A stretch of DNA of 64,000 nucleotides from Blepharisma stoltei. Its lineage: Eukaryota > Ciliophora > Heterotrichea > Heterotrichida > Blepharismidae. Location of the stretch: contig CAJZBQ010000020.1 in assembly GCA_914767885.1 (NCBI GenBank), forward strand, positions 1,178,001 to 1,242,000. The letters run 5' to 3'. The notes under the pieces are model-generated. The model made no database searches and was not told the DNA's origin. It worked only from the letters and a program-made list of their open reading frames with translations. The first letter of the stretch is position 1. Every line of letters starts with the position of its first letter. Below are positions 12,401-22,899 of this stretch, in pieces. A program made the translations under genes and the position numbers.

Positions 12401-13547
12401 TTTTGATTAAAAATAAATAATTAAGAATACTGGATTTGACACATGCGATGAAGGAAGCTCTTGTGATATGGGCTCATACCCAATTATCACTATGTGCATT
12501 ATTGTATTTTTGTGGACTATTATGTGCTTTATTTTCCTATTACTTGATCGAAAAGCCCCAGATGATCCTGACGAGTTATTCAAATCAAACTGCGTAAGAT
12601 TCTTCAGATACCATTTATTTATAAGCCAATTTCTAACTCCATCTCATTAAATTGGAGCAAAAATCCTGTTCCAATTTAAACGGGTATTTTTTAAAATTTT
12701 TAAAGTATGGATTAAATACAATAATTTGAATTTTAATTTATTAAATTAGGTTAAATTTTCATTTTAATTTATTTTTAAAAAAATATAAATTGAGTGCAAT
12801 AAATTAAAATTTAAATTTATTTTTATGAAGAATTAAATAAAAAAATTAATCGATTCAGTGTGAAAGTTGTTTAAAAACATTTTATTTAAATATAGGATAT
12901 AAAATTAGGTTAAGCTTATTTTATGAAAATTATTATTTTTATCGATAAAATTTCATATTTTGAAAAGCACCAAAAAAAAGCAAAATTTTGCCGATTTTTG
13001 TTCCAATTAAAGGGGCGGAGCAAGGCAGCCTTCTGTAAAGCGGTCACAGATGACTTTAGAGCTAATGACTGTTTTATTAGTAGAATTAGCCGTTATTGGA
13101 GCAATGCATTACCAATTTGATAACGCGACTTCTTCAGGCAAAGATGGAAATTTTGAAGAATTAGCCAAAAGTTATGATGGAGAAGACATATTAAAAGCTG
13201 TTATTGGAATAATTTGTGGAGAAGTAGTAGCTTTTCTTCTTGGAATTTTAAATACTTTTCCTATATGTATTTCGATTCCAAGGATAGTGTCGACTATCAT
13301 AAGCATAGGGCTAAGCATACTTTCTGTCGTTGTGGTTATTTATTTAGATGTTGATTTTTGTGCAGAGTATTCTGCTAAATGGATAGTTAATTTTGTTATT
13401 GTGGCATTTTTTGAACTATTTGTGTGTGAATTGCTAATTGCTATACTATTTTTCACGTGTTTTAAGATTAAAACTGCAAGCGAGGCCCCACCCTCGGCAA
13501 GAGAGTCGAATATGAAGGGGTATGGAGAGCCTTCCAAACAGGTTTAG
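9470..13547 (+). CDS. Leishmanolysin-like (M8) membrane protein 3 with EGF, LamG-like and transmembrane parts
   Basis: ATG at 9470 starts a signal peptide (MLIWLISFIGISSSF, W from TGA). The M8 domain has H175-E-M-T-H, a GSHWD third ligand and a GDYM Met-turn; the TGA codons at 10236 and 10398 must be Trp. EGF-like Cys repeats (about 10750-11250) are followed by a LamG/concanavalin-like domain (about 11380-12210), a short Cys-rich piece, a strongly hydrophobic helix (about 12480-12560) with DRKAPDDPDELFK after it, then, after an IES, several more hydrophobic helices up to the stop. The segment around the last IES resembles the cytosolic and multi-helix parts of polycystin or GPCR-like ciliate proteins; that likeness is an inference. 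A membrane-tethered surface protease or adhesion protein is the best description. Four insertions interrupt it. It converges on the transporter gene, 184 bp away. Confidence 0.8.
11255..11320. other. Probable short IES, boundaries uncertain
   Basis: The frame hits TAA after E-N-G-F-N, and coding resumes at W-N-P-E-K-C-P-Y-G. The sequence between is AT-rich. I could not find one TA pair that gives a fully convincing junction. Confidence 0.45.
11917..11997. other. TA-bounded IES, 81 bp
   Basis: AAT TA|C TGT ACA joins F-L-N-Y to C-T-I-A-N-A within the LamG-like domain, in frame. Confidence 0.8.
12318..12427. other. TA-bounded IES, 110 bp
   Basis: Joining CC(TA) to CTGGATTTG gives C-A-D-P-T-G-F-D-T-C-D-E-G in frame. 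Confidence 0.75.
12635..13020. mobile_element. MITE-like IES, 386 bp, right TA changed to CA
   Basis: Inverted ends: TAACTCCATCTCATTAAATT at the left; on the right the reverse complement of CCAATTAAAGGGGCGGAG. The right boundary reads CA instead of TA at 13021. Excision still leaves the frame open: S-Q-F-(L or P)-R-Q-P-S-V-K-R. Confidence 0.75.
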
Positions 13548-13731
13548 ATTTATTAATTTATTATTTTACATTTAATTGGACTTATTATGTAACTCATACG
13601 CAAAAATAAATAATGATTTTTAGTAATTATTATTACTTTAATTTTCAGTCTTCTATGTAATAGCTTATTATGCAAATTTTTTTTATTCAAAAATTTTATT
13701 TAAACGTGAGTAAATAATTTATAAAATAGAA

Positions 13732-15383
13732 TTATATGTCTCCCAAAGACAAATAAATGATAATGAGCACCAAAATTGCAGATACAGCAGCAACACTAAA
13801 TACCAACGTTCCCCAAGCAGTTTTTACATCATTAAATTTCGTATCATAGCCTCCTTGATTTGGTACCAATTTTCTCGTTGCAATCGCTGAAAGCGGGATA
13901 AAAATTCCAGACACCAAAATCGATATAATCCCTTTGAATGCTGAAATATAGCTTAAATCATAAAAAATCCCTGCAATTACAACAGGTGGAAGGGAACAAA
14001 TTAGCCTATAAAATGTCAATTGTCGACATGTAAGCTCTCTTTCCCCAAAGTGGCTGTGAAAAACGCTTGTAAGATTATCACACAAATTTATTGCGCAAAT
14101 TGGAAAAATTGACATAGCATCAATAGCTGGGCATATAACGATAAATCCAGCTATAATATAAGCCCACGTAGGCCTTTCTGATGGGTTATCTCCAGCGGAA
14201 TAGTCATACCAATTTAGGTTGATCATTTTCTCTACATTTTCAACAGCAAAAGGTACAATTAATCCATTTTTGGGAAAAACAAAACTTATGTAATTTAAAT
14301 TATATTTTTTCTTTAAAATAAAAAAAAATTGTTTAAAAACATATCTACCAATAATCCAATACACAAAAATAATAATGACACTATAGACAGCGACAAAAAG
14401 CATATCTTAGGAGCTGTTTCTCGTTTATCCTTAACATACTGTATACACGTCGGAATAGCGCTATGAAAATACGTCGACATAAGAACTATCGGAAAGCAAA
14501 GCCCAATATAATAAAAGTCCATAGTATCAGGATCAGCTTCATTGGCGCCTGTGTCATCTAATTTTGTGTCAGAAAAAATTGCATACCATGACGTTACTAA
14601 TATAGTAATATAAGCTATTAATCTTATAGAACACATGGCGATCTGTAGCACTGCTTGCTTAACTAGACCTAAAACTGTCAAAGATGTAGTCACCGCAGCA
14701 AAAAATGCTAAAAAAATCCAATACTTTGCCCTGCAGTCGCCATCGAAATCTGAGTCATCATAAATATTGCAGGTATCATGATAAATCGGCAAATATTTTA
14801 TTGCGGAAGAGGCAAATACTGTGGCGAGGCCGATAAGTGTCCCATAAAAGCCGAGAAATATGATAACTGTAAAAAGGACGCCAATTCTGTATCCAAATAA
14901 AGTTATTACGATTTCACAAAAATCATAGCGTTTATTGTCTATATAAGGTAATAGGTCTTCAGGCTCTATAAGATATTGCTCTTCTGCATTTTCTTGAGGA
15001 GGAATTAAAAAGTCTTTAGGGTTTACTTTTTTAGTTATTCTATATAAGTTAAATCGGAATTTTATATAAAATATGGCTTTTTTTTAGGTAATTTATATTT
15101 AATTGTATAATTGGTTTGGCTTTAATGGTTTAATTATATATCCACGGTCTTTTAGCTCATAGAGAACACTCATGCGACTTAATGTTTGTAATACTTGAAA
15201 AACGAGTAAAGAGGAATAAATATAAACGATAAAAGCTGATAAAATACCTATTGATCAGCCTGCTTTTGAATAGGCTCATGGGAGACTTAAGACCCCTATT
15301 CCTACTTGGGTATTTAAGATATAGAAAAAGCCTACAATTCATTTTTGATCACATTCACCTTCAAGATCGTGTCCTTTACCCAT
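13732..15383 (-). CDS. Amino acid/auxin permease (AAAP)-type transporter
   Basis: ATG at 15383 (MGKGHDLEGEC...), then the AAAP hallmark first helix N-T-Q-V-G-I-G-V-L-S-L-P-W-A-Y with both Trp codons read from TGA. About 10-11 hydrophobic helices follow to the stop at 13732. This family imports or exchanges amino acids across the plasma or vacuolar membrane, coupled to H+ or Na+; the substrate cannot be told from sequence. Two short IESs (15043-15105 and 14287-14333) interrupt it; both restore the frame when excised at TA. Length is normal for the family. Confidence 0.85.
14287..14333. other. Very short TA-bounded IES, 47 bp
   Basis: On the minus strand, TTT TTA|AGT TTT joins V-D-M-F-L to S-F-V-F-P-K-N-G. 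Without removal the two halves of the transporter lie in different frames. Confidence 0.75.
15043..15105. other. TA-bounded IES, 63 bp
   Basis: On the minus strand, CAA TTA TA|T AGA joins P-N-Q-L-Y to R-I-T-K-K-V-N-P, in frame. Confidence 0.8.
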
Positions 15384-15894
15384 TTATAAGCAATTTCATT
15401 ATTGGAAAACGGATTTTTTCAAAAATATGTATTCTATTAGCAATGCTTATACTTTATTCACAATAAAAAAAGCATTAATATTGTTGCCTTGGACTATTTT
15501 TCACATAATTTCTACAAGTAAAATCTTTCTATTTATTTTAAATGGGTAAAATAATTTATGATTATCAAAAATACCATTTTATATAAAATATAATTAATTA
15601 CTGCTAAATGAGAAAGTATTTATATTTTTATCGGATATAACACGCTTATATTAATTTTTAACAAAAAGCATATCATTACATTATAATAATATCTAATAAG
15701 CATCATGAACAGTTTATTTTTAATACATCAGAAAATGAATTCGAAAAATAGCAAAAAATCTGGTCTAACAGAAAGTTTTGAAGAGATTGCGCGATTTGCT
15801 TATTTATTCTGAAATTTCTGATAAAAATAGACTCAATATTCACTGAAAATAGTGTTTGTTGGCTTAATGATAATGGGGAGAACTTAATAAAATT
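15384..15894. other. AT-rich intergenic region between divergent genes
   Basis: Upstream regions of the transporter (minus) and the membrane protein at 15895 (plus) share these 511 bp. I see no gene or strong repeat. Confidence 0.5.
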
Positions 15895-17232
15895 ATGAAC
15901 TTGGGCTTGCCCAAACTAAGCTTCGGCTTATGTTTATTACTTGTTTGTGTGTTGTCGAAAGAAGAACCAGAACCTATCAATGAATCAGAATTTCACGATG
16001 AAATTGCAATGTCTCAGACTCGGACAAAATGAACCGCATGCATGTCACTGGCTGCAGCCAAACTCGATCAGGATGCCCGTGAGATAGACACTATCGCTTC
16101 AGACAATAAAGTGAATAGAACTCTTTTGGAAAAAAAGATTGTGGCTGATATCATTGGGAAATGCTATGACGTATTAACTTGAAAGCAAGCAGAAAATATT
16201 TTGTTCTTAGAAGAGTTTTAAATCATATAAATTGCTATTAGACCATTTTTATTGATTTTCATATTTTTGGATGCATACTGTTTAAAATTTAATATATTAG
16301 CTTAGAATAGGCTATAATTATATTTAAAAAAAAATTATAAATAGTCTATTGCATAATCACAGAATAGATAAAAATATTTTTTACTTGATCCAGGGAGGTT
16401 CAAAAAAAAAAAGATTTCGAGAGAAGTTAGAGAAATTGATTTAAACAGAAATGACATTAAGGCTTTGGTTACATTGGAGAAAAACTCGTATAAAGGTGAT
16501 TTATCACTTTCAATGTCTCAAAAAGAGCTCATTGGCATGATCGCAAAAGTAATTTTTATTTAGGATATGCACACCACTGATGACGGATTTGATTTTGAAC
16601 CCACTTATGTGCCTGGGTATGAAGAAACGGCTAAATCCAGTAAGTCATTATCAACATATGGTGGAATCATCTTTTCTTTCGTAATTAAGATTAAGATTAA
16701 GATTCGCCTTTCGCCTTGCAGGGCCGGGGATTTCCACCCCGACACGTTCATCCCTCCCGAGGAGGCTTGATGGGCACACTCCCTATTGCCGCAAACAGGA
16801 GATTCGTGCACCAGTCTTGACATCCATAGCTCCTGGAGTCTAACAGCCAACCTTCCAGGTCTAAACTCCCAGTTTCTCGTTAGGAAAATCCGTCTTCAGG
16901 GTCTGAGGGTCATATATCCCTTCAGACATTGGCCGACCTTGTCCTTTCCAATGATTGTTCTGGAGAAAAAACTTAAATCCCAAGGATTAGCTCCCTGAGG
17001 CCCGAGGAAAGCCAAGCCCGACATACATAAAGGATTATCAATCCCTTTCCGCCTAAATTTCCATCACTGGGCTGTTGCCTGCTGGTGTTGAAGAAATAAG
17101 GTCGAGAGGTCGGGTGGTATGTCATCACCATTTTTATTTATATATTCTTTCGTAATAATTTGGGTGGCGGTTCAAGCCATCAGTTTCTTTACGAGCAAAA
17201 AGGCTGACTCCGATAAGCCAAAGACGACTTAA
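15895..17232 (+). CDS. Single-pass membrane protein of unknown function
   Basis: Begins with a hydrophobic leader (LSFGLCLLLVCVLS) and ends with one transmembrane helix and a short basic tail ending KPKTT, so a type I topology is likely. The luminal part is mixed charged and helical; I do not recognise the family. The TGA codons near 16030 and 16181 are Trp. The gene is read through a 174-bp IES, a 15-nt intron and a 459-bp GC-rich element that splits the transmembrane helix; removal of that element at its 12-bp direct repeat gives an uninterrupted helix (F-S-F-V-I-I-W-V-A-V). The stop lies 12 bp from the stop of the convergent M8 gene. Confidence 0.7.
16208..16381. other. TA-bounded IES, 174 bp
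   Basis: TTC T(TA)|CTT GAT CCA joins I-L-F-L to L-D-P-G-R-F in frame. Confidence 0.65.
16549..16563 (+). other. 15-nt intron
   Basis: GTAATTTTTATTTAG contains an in-frame TAG. Splicing joins G-M-I-A-K to D-M-H-T-T. Confidence 0.9.
16686..17144 (-). mobile_element. GC-rich retroelement-like insertion with 12-bp target duplication
   Basis: Perfect direct repeats TTCTTTCGTAAT at 16674-16685 and 17145-17156. One edge is a (TTAAGA)n-type simple repeat, the other (read from the minus strand) TATATAAATAAAAATGG, the edge shared by other copies. The GC-rich body interrupts a transmembrane helix; loss of the element plus one repeat restores the frame. The repeat contains a TA, so normal TA-bounded excision would also be precise. 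Confidence 0.8.
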
Positions 17233-17244
17233 CTTAAACGTCAT

Positions 17245-19659
17245 TTAGAAAAATAAATATAACAGAGTTATAACAATTAATTTCTCGGAATTTACAGAAA
17301 ATGATACCTTTGGAGACTCTACACAGATTTTTTTATAGTAGCTAAACTCAGTCCCAGGTCTGCACGAGCAAGCGCCATCAATTAAGTCAGCACCTTCTCA
17401 GCAAGAACTGCAATTAAATTTTCCAGGCCCTTTACATGATTTACAAGTTAATTCGCAACCAGGGGTGCAATCATCTCCTTCAAATCCTTGATTACAATGG
17501 CATTTCCCATTTATGCATTTACCTTGGCCACTACAAGCATGAAAGCAAGGCTTTTTATTTTTTTTTTGAAATTTATTTTATGCTTTTTATTAAAAAATAA
17601 TTTTTAAAAAATTATTTAAGGCTTTTCACTACAGAGAACGTCACTATTAGGACAGATTAAGACCCCATTATAGCCTTTTATCGTAATATTACCCCCATCA
17701 AATGGGCAATTAACTTCTTGATCCCCTACTCTGAGCGTAGCATACGTATAAGTACAATTAATGACTTCATAGCAGTTTCCTTTAATTTCAGGGCTGAACT
17801 TGTATTTTTTATTCAGCAGGGTCGACTCAACACATCTGCTATTTACCCCTACACTTTCCCCATAATATTTTGGATACGAAAGTGACGATAATTCTCTGCA
17901 TTTTCGATTGCTAAAAGGGTACATGTAAGGACAAAAATCTGCATAAGAAACTGAGCCACCTAAATCAGGGTCATTAAAATACTGTTCATTTGTAGGAATA
18001 TTATTAACAAGTTTTGAAGCGCAAAAAGATTCTGAAAGATGATAAACGTCACAGCCAGTCCTGTTACTTGGCTTGCAAAACCCTGAAAATTTAGGATTTT
18101 CATCACGAAAGCATTTATCTTCAAGCCATTCACATCCTGCTTTGTGTCCTCATAAGATCTGCTGGGAATAGTCAAAATTGACATCATATCAGCCAGAGTC
18201 TTGAAATAGGGCTAAAGTTATAGCAGAAAAGACTGATTCAAAGGAAAGCTGAGGAGACATGTAATCTCCAGGCAAAATTCTCATATCTCAATGAGAGCCA
18301 GCTGACCCTGAACCTCCATAGTCTTCTAGCTCAATCCCTTCAAGGTTTTCACAGCCAAAAATTTCTCTAGCTTTGGAAACGACTGTAGGTAAAGTCAATA
18401 CTGTCACTCATTTTTCTCTATTGGGAAAATAAATTTCTTTAGTTATTTTAACAGTTTTCATATTGAATCGATTAATTTTTTGAATTAATTCTCCATAAAA
18501 ATCAAAAATATTGGTTCAATTTTATTTTTTTTAATTTTAAAAATTTTAACAAAAATGAACCTCTTTAACTGGAACAGATTTTTTTCAAATTGAAAGGGGA
18601 GGTGAGTTAGTTATTCGTCATCAGAATAAGGCAACCCATTTGGCTTTTTAAAAAGGTCAAATAATTCTGGGGCGAAAGCAAGAGCATGAGTGATTTCATG
18701 GATAGAAACCATAATTTGGTCTTGCAGAGGAAGCTTTAAAAATGAATTTAAATTTACTTCAAAAGATCCTGCTAATACATTATTTGGACTATTTGCTTGA
18801 TGTGCACAAGCGCCACCTCTAGCTATATACTCAGTTCCAGAATTATTTGTTGCATGAATATAGAGTATAAAATCTACTGGTAAGCCTTCATTTTTATGGT
18901 CCTGAGGATAGTTAAATTAGGTGTTTTAAGATCATAAGCGGGTAGACCACTAGCCTGCCTATTAGGTATAAACCCATCTAATTAGCTCCCCTAGGTTAGA
19001 GCCCACCTCTTGAAGATCCCTGTTAGCCTTGATAAGCAAAGACTAAGTGGATGGCAAAGTCTGTCTAGCCCATCTGATAGGGACAGGGAAAAACCTTCAG
19101 GTCAAAAATAAAACTTCCCTTTTTTGCAGATATCCCAAATCAGAAGATGCACTATTTTTAGCTTCATCAGGACGGGTCCGACTTGCTCTATAATGTGTCT
19201 CAGAATCTATCTTCTGTCAATTTCGCCATTTTATTTCTTATTATCCTGAGGAATCTGAATGCCATTGCATTTATTTATTTTTAATGATAAATTGTCAATA
19301 AGTGGATATACTGATAAAAGGTTGGAAAATCAATTGAAGCAAGCTGTCATTACTTGGTATTTAAAAATATTTTCTTCAGTTTGGTTCATATACTCTTTTT
19401 AATAAATAAAAAACAGTTGTTTTCTATCAAAAAATATATATGTTAGTTAATTATATCTAATTAAAATGAGTATATATAATTCTGAATATTCAAAATGCAA
19501 GCGAATAGAAGAAAGTGTTGTGCCCCGAAGCGATTTATCTTGAAGTTCTCGGCCTATATGAACATTTGGCTCAAGGGTAGGAGATCAGTCAGAACCAACA
19601 CCACATTTTACCGTGTATGCTAAAGTTAATAGCAAATTATAGGCCAGAAATTTGACCAT
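17245..19659 (-). CDS. Leishmanolysin-like (M8) surface metallopeptidase 4
   Basis: ATG at 19659 with a short hydrophobic leader, then the M8 region with HEITH (near 18693), GSHWD and GDYM, closest to the third M8 gene (shared [19 protein letters not shown]). EGF-like Cys repeats follow, and the protein ends in a short hydrophobic stretch ([11 protein letters not shown]), which would suit a GPI-anchor signal, as in classical leishmanolysins; that is an inference. Trp is coded by TGA several times. Insertions at 17556, 18486, 18909 and 19391 must be removed. The junction at 18486 did not resolve cleanly, so the gene may be damaged there. Confidence 0.75.
17556..17626. other. 71-bp IES-like insertion bounded by a 9-bp repeat, not TA
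   Basis: Direct repeat AAGGCTTTT (17547-17555 and 17618-17626). Removing one unit joins S-E-K-P to [11 protein letters not shown] in frame. No TA pair gives an open frame. Confidence 0.7.
18486..18613. mobile_element. MITE-like insertion, about 128 bp
   Basis: Right end (reversed) TAACTAACTCACCTCCCC followed by TTTCAATTTG, related to the TTTAAATTGG inverted-repeat family. Left end TTAATTCTCC. Exact boundaries that keep the frame were not found; a GAA repeat would join D-D-E to L-I-Q-K. Confidence 0.5.
18909..19243 (-). mobile_element. GC-rich retroelement-like insertion with 9-bp target duplication
   Basis: Direct repeats TCCTGAGGA at 18900-18908 and 19244-19252. The 19243 edge, read on the minus strand, is TAATAAGAAATAAAATGGC. 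Precise loss gives I-Q-I-P-Q-D-H-K-N, the same length as the third M8 gene. A TA-to-TA excision is also in frame but would leave about seven extra residues. Confidence 0.75.
19391..19474. other. TA-bounded IES, about 84 bp
   Basis: On the minus strand, TTA TA|T ATG AAC joins E-Y-S-E-L-Y to M-N-Q-T-E-E-N in frame, matching the third M8 gene. Confidence 0.7.
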
Positions 19660-19915
19660 TTTTATCAAATATATTTAGTACAGATATAAAATAATGGCTT
19701 GAGTTTGAAGCTGCTAAATTTTCAAAAAATATTAATTTTGCCTTAAATTTGTAGGCATTTTGTATTTTTCATTATTACAGTATTATTGCAAATGAGACGT
19801 GCATGTGTTATTGAACTCATCTAAAAATAATAGCTTGTGCTGTCAATTATAAAAGTAAACATAAAAATTTTGGTCAAATCTAATTTGACTATATATAAAT
19901 TCTAGTAATTAAAAT

Positions 19916-22092
19916 ATGAAAAGACCATCATCTTTATCACTAGACCCAGGCGTCTCTTCAAAGCCAAAATTTGAAAGCCTTGAGTTTATTGACGGAGATG
20001 ATCCTTTTCAGACACATTATTCTCACCGCTCTTCTACTTCATCAAAATCTACCTGCCTTCTATCTTCCCGAGAGCTAGCTTTATCAAATGTTAGCACCCC
20101 CCTTATCAAGCCACAAATTCACAAAAAATTATTACACACAGACTCCTCGTCCTCATATCTCGACCTTTTAGGCAATTATCTTGATGTCTTCTTTACCCTT
20201 TCTTCCTCTTACTTTGAAGAATATCAAAATGCTTATATCCTTCACATATTGAATCACTTATACAAAACAAAAACACAAATCACCAAAAATGATCAGCTCC
20301 CTGATCCAGTTAAAGACCAAGGATTTTCTCCCACAAAAATATTAGTGTTGTTTCCTTACTCCCCCCCTCCGTGAGTGAACAAAACCATTAGAAAAATCGC
20401 TATTTTTTGACCAAAAACCCAAGCTCCGTGAGTGAACAAAAATTTTTTTAATAGGAAAAATTTTTATGGAAAAAAATTTTGATATATAAATGATAATTAG
20501 TATAATGAAATCTAGAGCTAATTCTGTTTAATTTCAAACGAATTGCTTTTTAAAACATAAATTTTATAAATTAAATTAATATTTGCTTTCCAATTTTTGC
20601 GAATTAGATTTTTTTAAATTTCGAAAAAAAAAAATTTTTTATAAAATTTATATATAAAAATTTTTTTAAAAAAAAAAATAAACCCTCCGTGAGTGAACAA
20701 AATTTTTTTGTTCACTCACGGAGGGGGGGGGGAGTTATAAAAAAAATGCAAAAGTTTTTATTGAAAAATTGGTGGAAATTCATTGCAAAGGCAAGAAGAA
20801 AAAAATGACAAAATCATCAAGAAGGAAATTTACTGAGGTTTTTGAAGAAGCTGAAGACGCAGAGGTTTCTGATGCGTTTAAGTTAGGGGTGGTGCTAGGA
20901 GATAAAAGAGAATTGCAGCTATTTACACCTTTTAAGGCTTCTGATATGATTATTGCTAGTCCTATGTCGCTTAGGCAAGCAATATTAAACGAAAGTGAAG
21001 ACGAAAACGCAAAAGAAAACTTACTCCCTTGCTTAATATAATAAGGAAAAAATCTGTCCAAATAGAGTATAATTATTTTCAAATTATTATAAAATTTTAT
21101 TGAACTTTATTGATTCAAAGTGATTATTTGGTTAAATAGTATTCTAGCTTTTTTCAATTGAACAAGATATATATAAATCAATGATTTTTGTGACAATAAA
21201 TTAAGTACCAAAGCTATTTAAATAGAAAAATTATTATTTTTCTATAAAATATGAAATTTAAAGAGGTTAAGAAATTTTACAAAATCTACTAATTTAAATG
21301 AAGAAATTAGGAATTTTATGCTCAATTGAAATGGTAGTCATGGAAAATTCTGAAGTATTCCTAATGCAAAATTGGGACCACATAGAAACTATTTTTAAAG
21401 CCATGAATCGAATCCCTGACAGAGATTCTATGACAGCTGACATAAACCGCATAAGGGATCCTTTTATTGAAGAAAAAAGCAAAGAATACCGCCAATTGAT
21501 AATTTTCTCAGAATTTATATCCCCTTTGCTTTTATCTCTATTTAACAGGAATGAAAATTATAAAGGAAAGGCAAAAACAATTGACCATTATCCAGGAGTA
21601 AACCAATATGACGTCGTCCAAAAATACAGAAAATTCAGGGCAAGCTCACAGCTTTCAGCAGCCGACGAAAGATTCGAATATTTCACACAAAATTTGTGGC
21701 CGAACATAAAAGAAGATCTATACCCAAAATCAATTTTATTTGTAGCAAGCTATTTTGAGTATATAAGGGTTAAAGCTTATCTTGAAGAAAATGACCCAGG
21801 AGTGCTGTGCATAAGTGAATACACACAAAAATCAGACAAACAAAGGTCAATTGCAAACTGAAAAAATGGGAAAAATAAAGCCATTTGTGTGACTGAAAGA
21901 TTTTTATATTTCAGACCACAGAAATTTGATGATATAGGTCATTTGGTGTTTTATTCATTACCAGAGTTTAATAATTTTTATGAAGAATTTGCAAGGGAAA
22001 GCAAAGAAGTGATATCAGTTTATTGCAAATTTGATGGGTACTCGCTACAGAGAATCGTTGGAGACAAAAAGGCAGGGCAACTATTAAAATAA
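19916..22092 (+). CDS. Utp25/Def-like small-subunit processome protein
   Basis: After removal of two IESs the protein shows the Utp25 (digestive organ expansion factor) pattern: K-I-L-V-L-F-P-Y (degenerate helicase motif I region), F-K-L-G-V, K-A-S-D-M-I-I-A-S-P, C-S-I-E-M-V-V followed by F-L-M-Q-N-W-D-H, then D-I-N-R-I-R and Y-R-Q-L-I-I-F-S, and a C-terminal half with H-L-V-F-Y-S-L-P-E. Utp25 is a nucleolar, U3 snoRNP-associated factor needed for 18S rRNA maturation, derived from a DEAD-box fold without helicase motifs intact. The N-terminal part is Ser-rich and shorter than in animals. The TGA at 21861 is Trp. Confidence 0.85.
20357..20735. mobile_element. MITE-like IES with CTCCGTGAGTGAACAAAA inverted repeats, 379 bp
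   Basis: Begins TACTCCCCCCC then CTCCGTGAGTGAACAAAA; ends with its reverse complement and a G-run before AGTTA. Repeats of the same unit lie inside both arms. CCT TA|T AAA joins L-F-P-Y to K-K-N-A-K in frame. Related ends occur at 62914 and 63763. Confidence 0.9.
21022..21316. other. TA-bounded IES, 295 bp
   Basis: GAA AAC T(TA)|TGC TCA joins K-E-N-L to C-S-I-E-M-V-V, exactly the conserved Utp25 motif. The left end starts TACTCCC. Confidence 0.9.
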
Positions 22093-22130
22093 TGCAGATT
22101 TTTCAATTTTAAATGATTTTTAAATAGATT

Positions 22131-22583
22131 TTAACGTGCAGGTTTTCCTTCATTTTTTGGGTTAAAATTGCCTTGGTTTCTGTTTTCACTTACCCTAGGG
22201 TATGAGGTCTGAGTTGTGTCTTGATTATTTTGGCTTTGGACTGGTCTCCTATATCATGGCTCCTCCACAGGCATTTTATCATATGATAGCTCTCCATAAG
22301 GTGCCTGAGGGTTATAAGTATCAAAAGGGACTTCTGGATGTGTATTTGGTGATGCAAATTGTGATGGAAAATTCGGATTTTTATTATTTGGGAAAAAGTT
22401 TTTGTTGTAATTATAATCCACATTATAAGTTCTCTCTTTTATCTCATTAAATACCTCTGGTTTAGTATTTTGTTGATAGTAAATCTGTGGTTTATTCTTT
22501 TGCTCATGATAAATCTGAAGCTCTTTATGCATAGAAATCAGCTGTTTTTCATATTTTTCAGCCATTTTGGCACGCAGATCCAT
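22131..22583 (-). CDS. Small Asn/Gln/Pro-rich protein, function unknown
   Basis: 150 codons from ATG at 22583 to TAA at 22131, with one TGA read as Trp (EEP-W-YRR). The first 35 residues look like a coiled coil; the rest is low-complexity (N, Q, P, Y) and probably disordered. No family recognised. It is convergent with the Utp25-like gene, 38 bp apart. Confidence 0.55.
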
Positions 22584-22899
22584 CTTCGATTTTCCTCCTC
22601 ATATTCATAATTCCACCCAATACAGTCGATACCCCTATATAGATTTCTTTATAGAACAAAATGAAATGGTCTGTTGAACGAGTAAGATAGACTCTCTCAA
22701 AAGAGATGAACTCAATCTCTCTACCAGGAAGTGTTAAAAAGTGGTATGCAAAAAAATGGTTGCAAGTGTGGAAAAATTGACAAGCAAATGCGCTAATATG
22801 TGAAATGACTTTACTATTAAATTAATTTTAAATTAATTAGACTGAGATAATAAATATTAAGCAATATTGCTTATTTAAAAATTTATACTGCCGTAAAAA

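Noticed and set aside
15251..15466. Plus-strand ORF of 71 codons
   Set aside because: It is antisense to the first helix of the AAAP transporter, whose N-T-Q-V-G-I-G-V-L-S-L-P signature is unmistakable.
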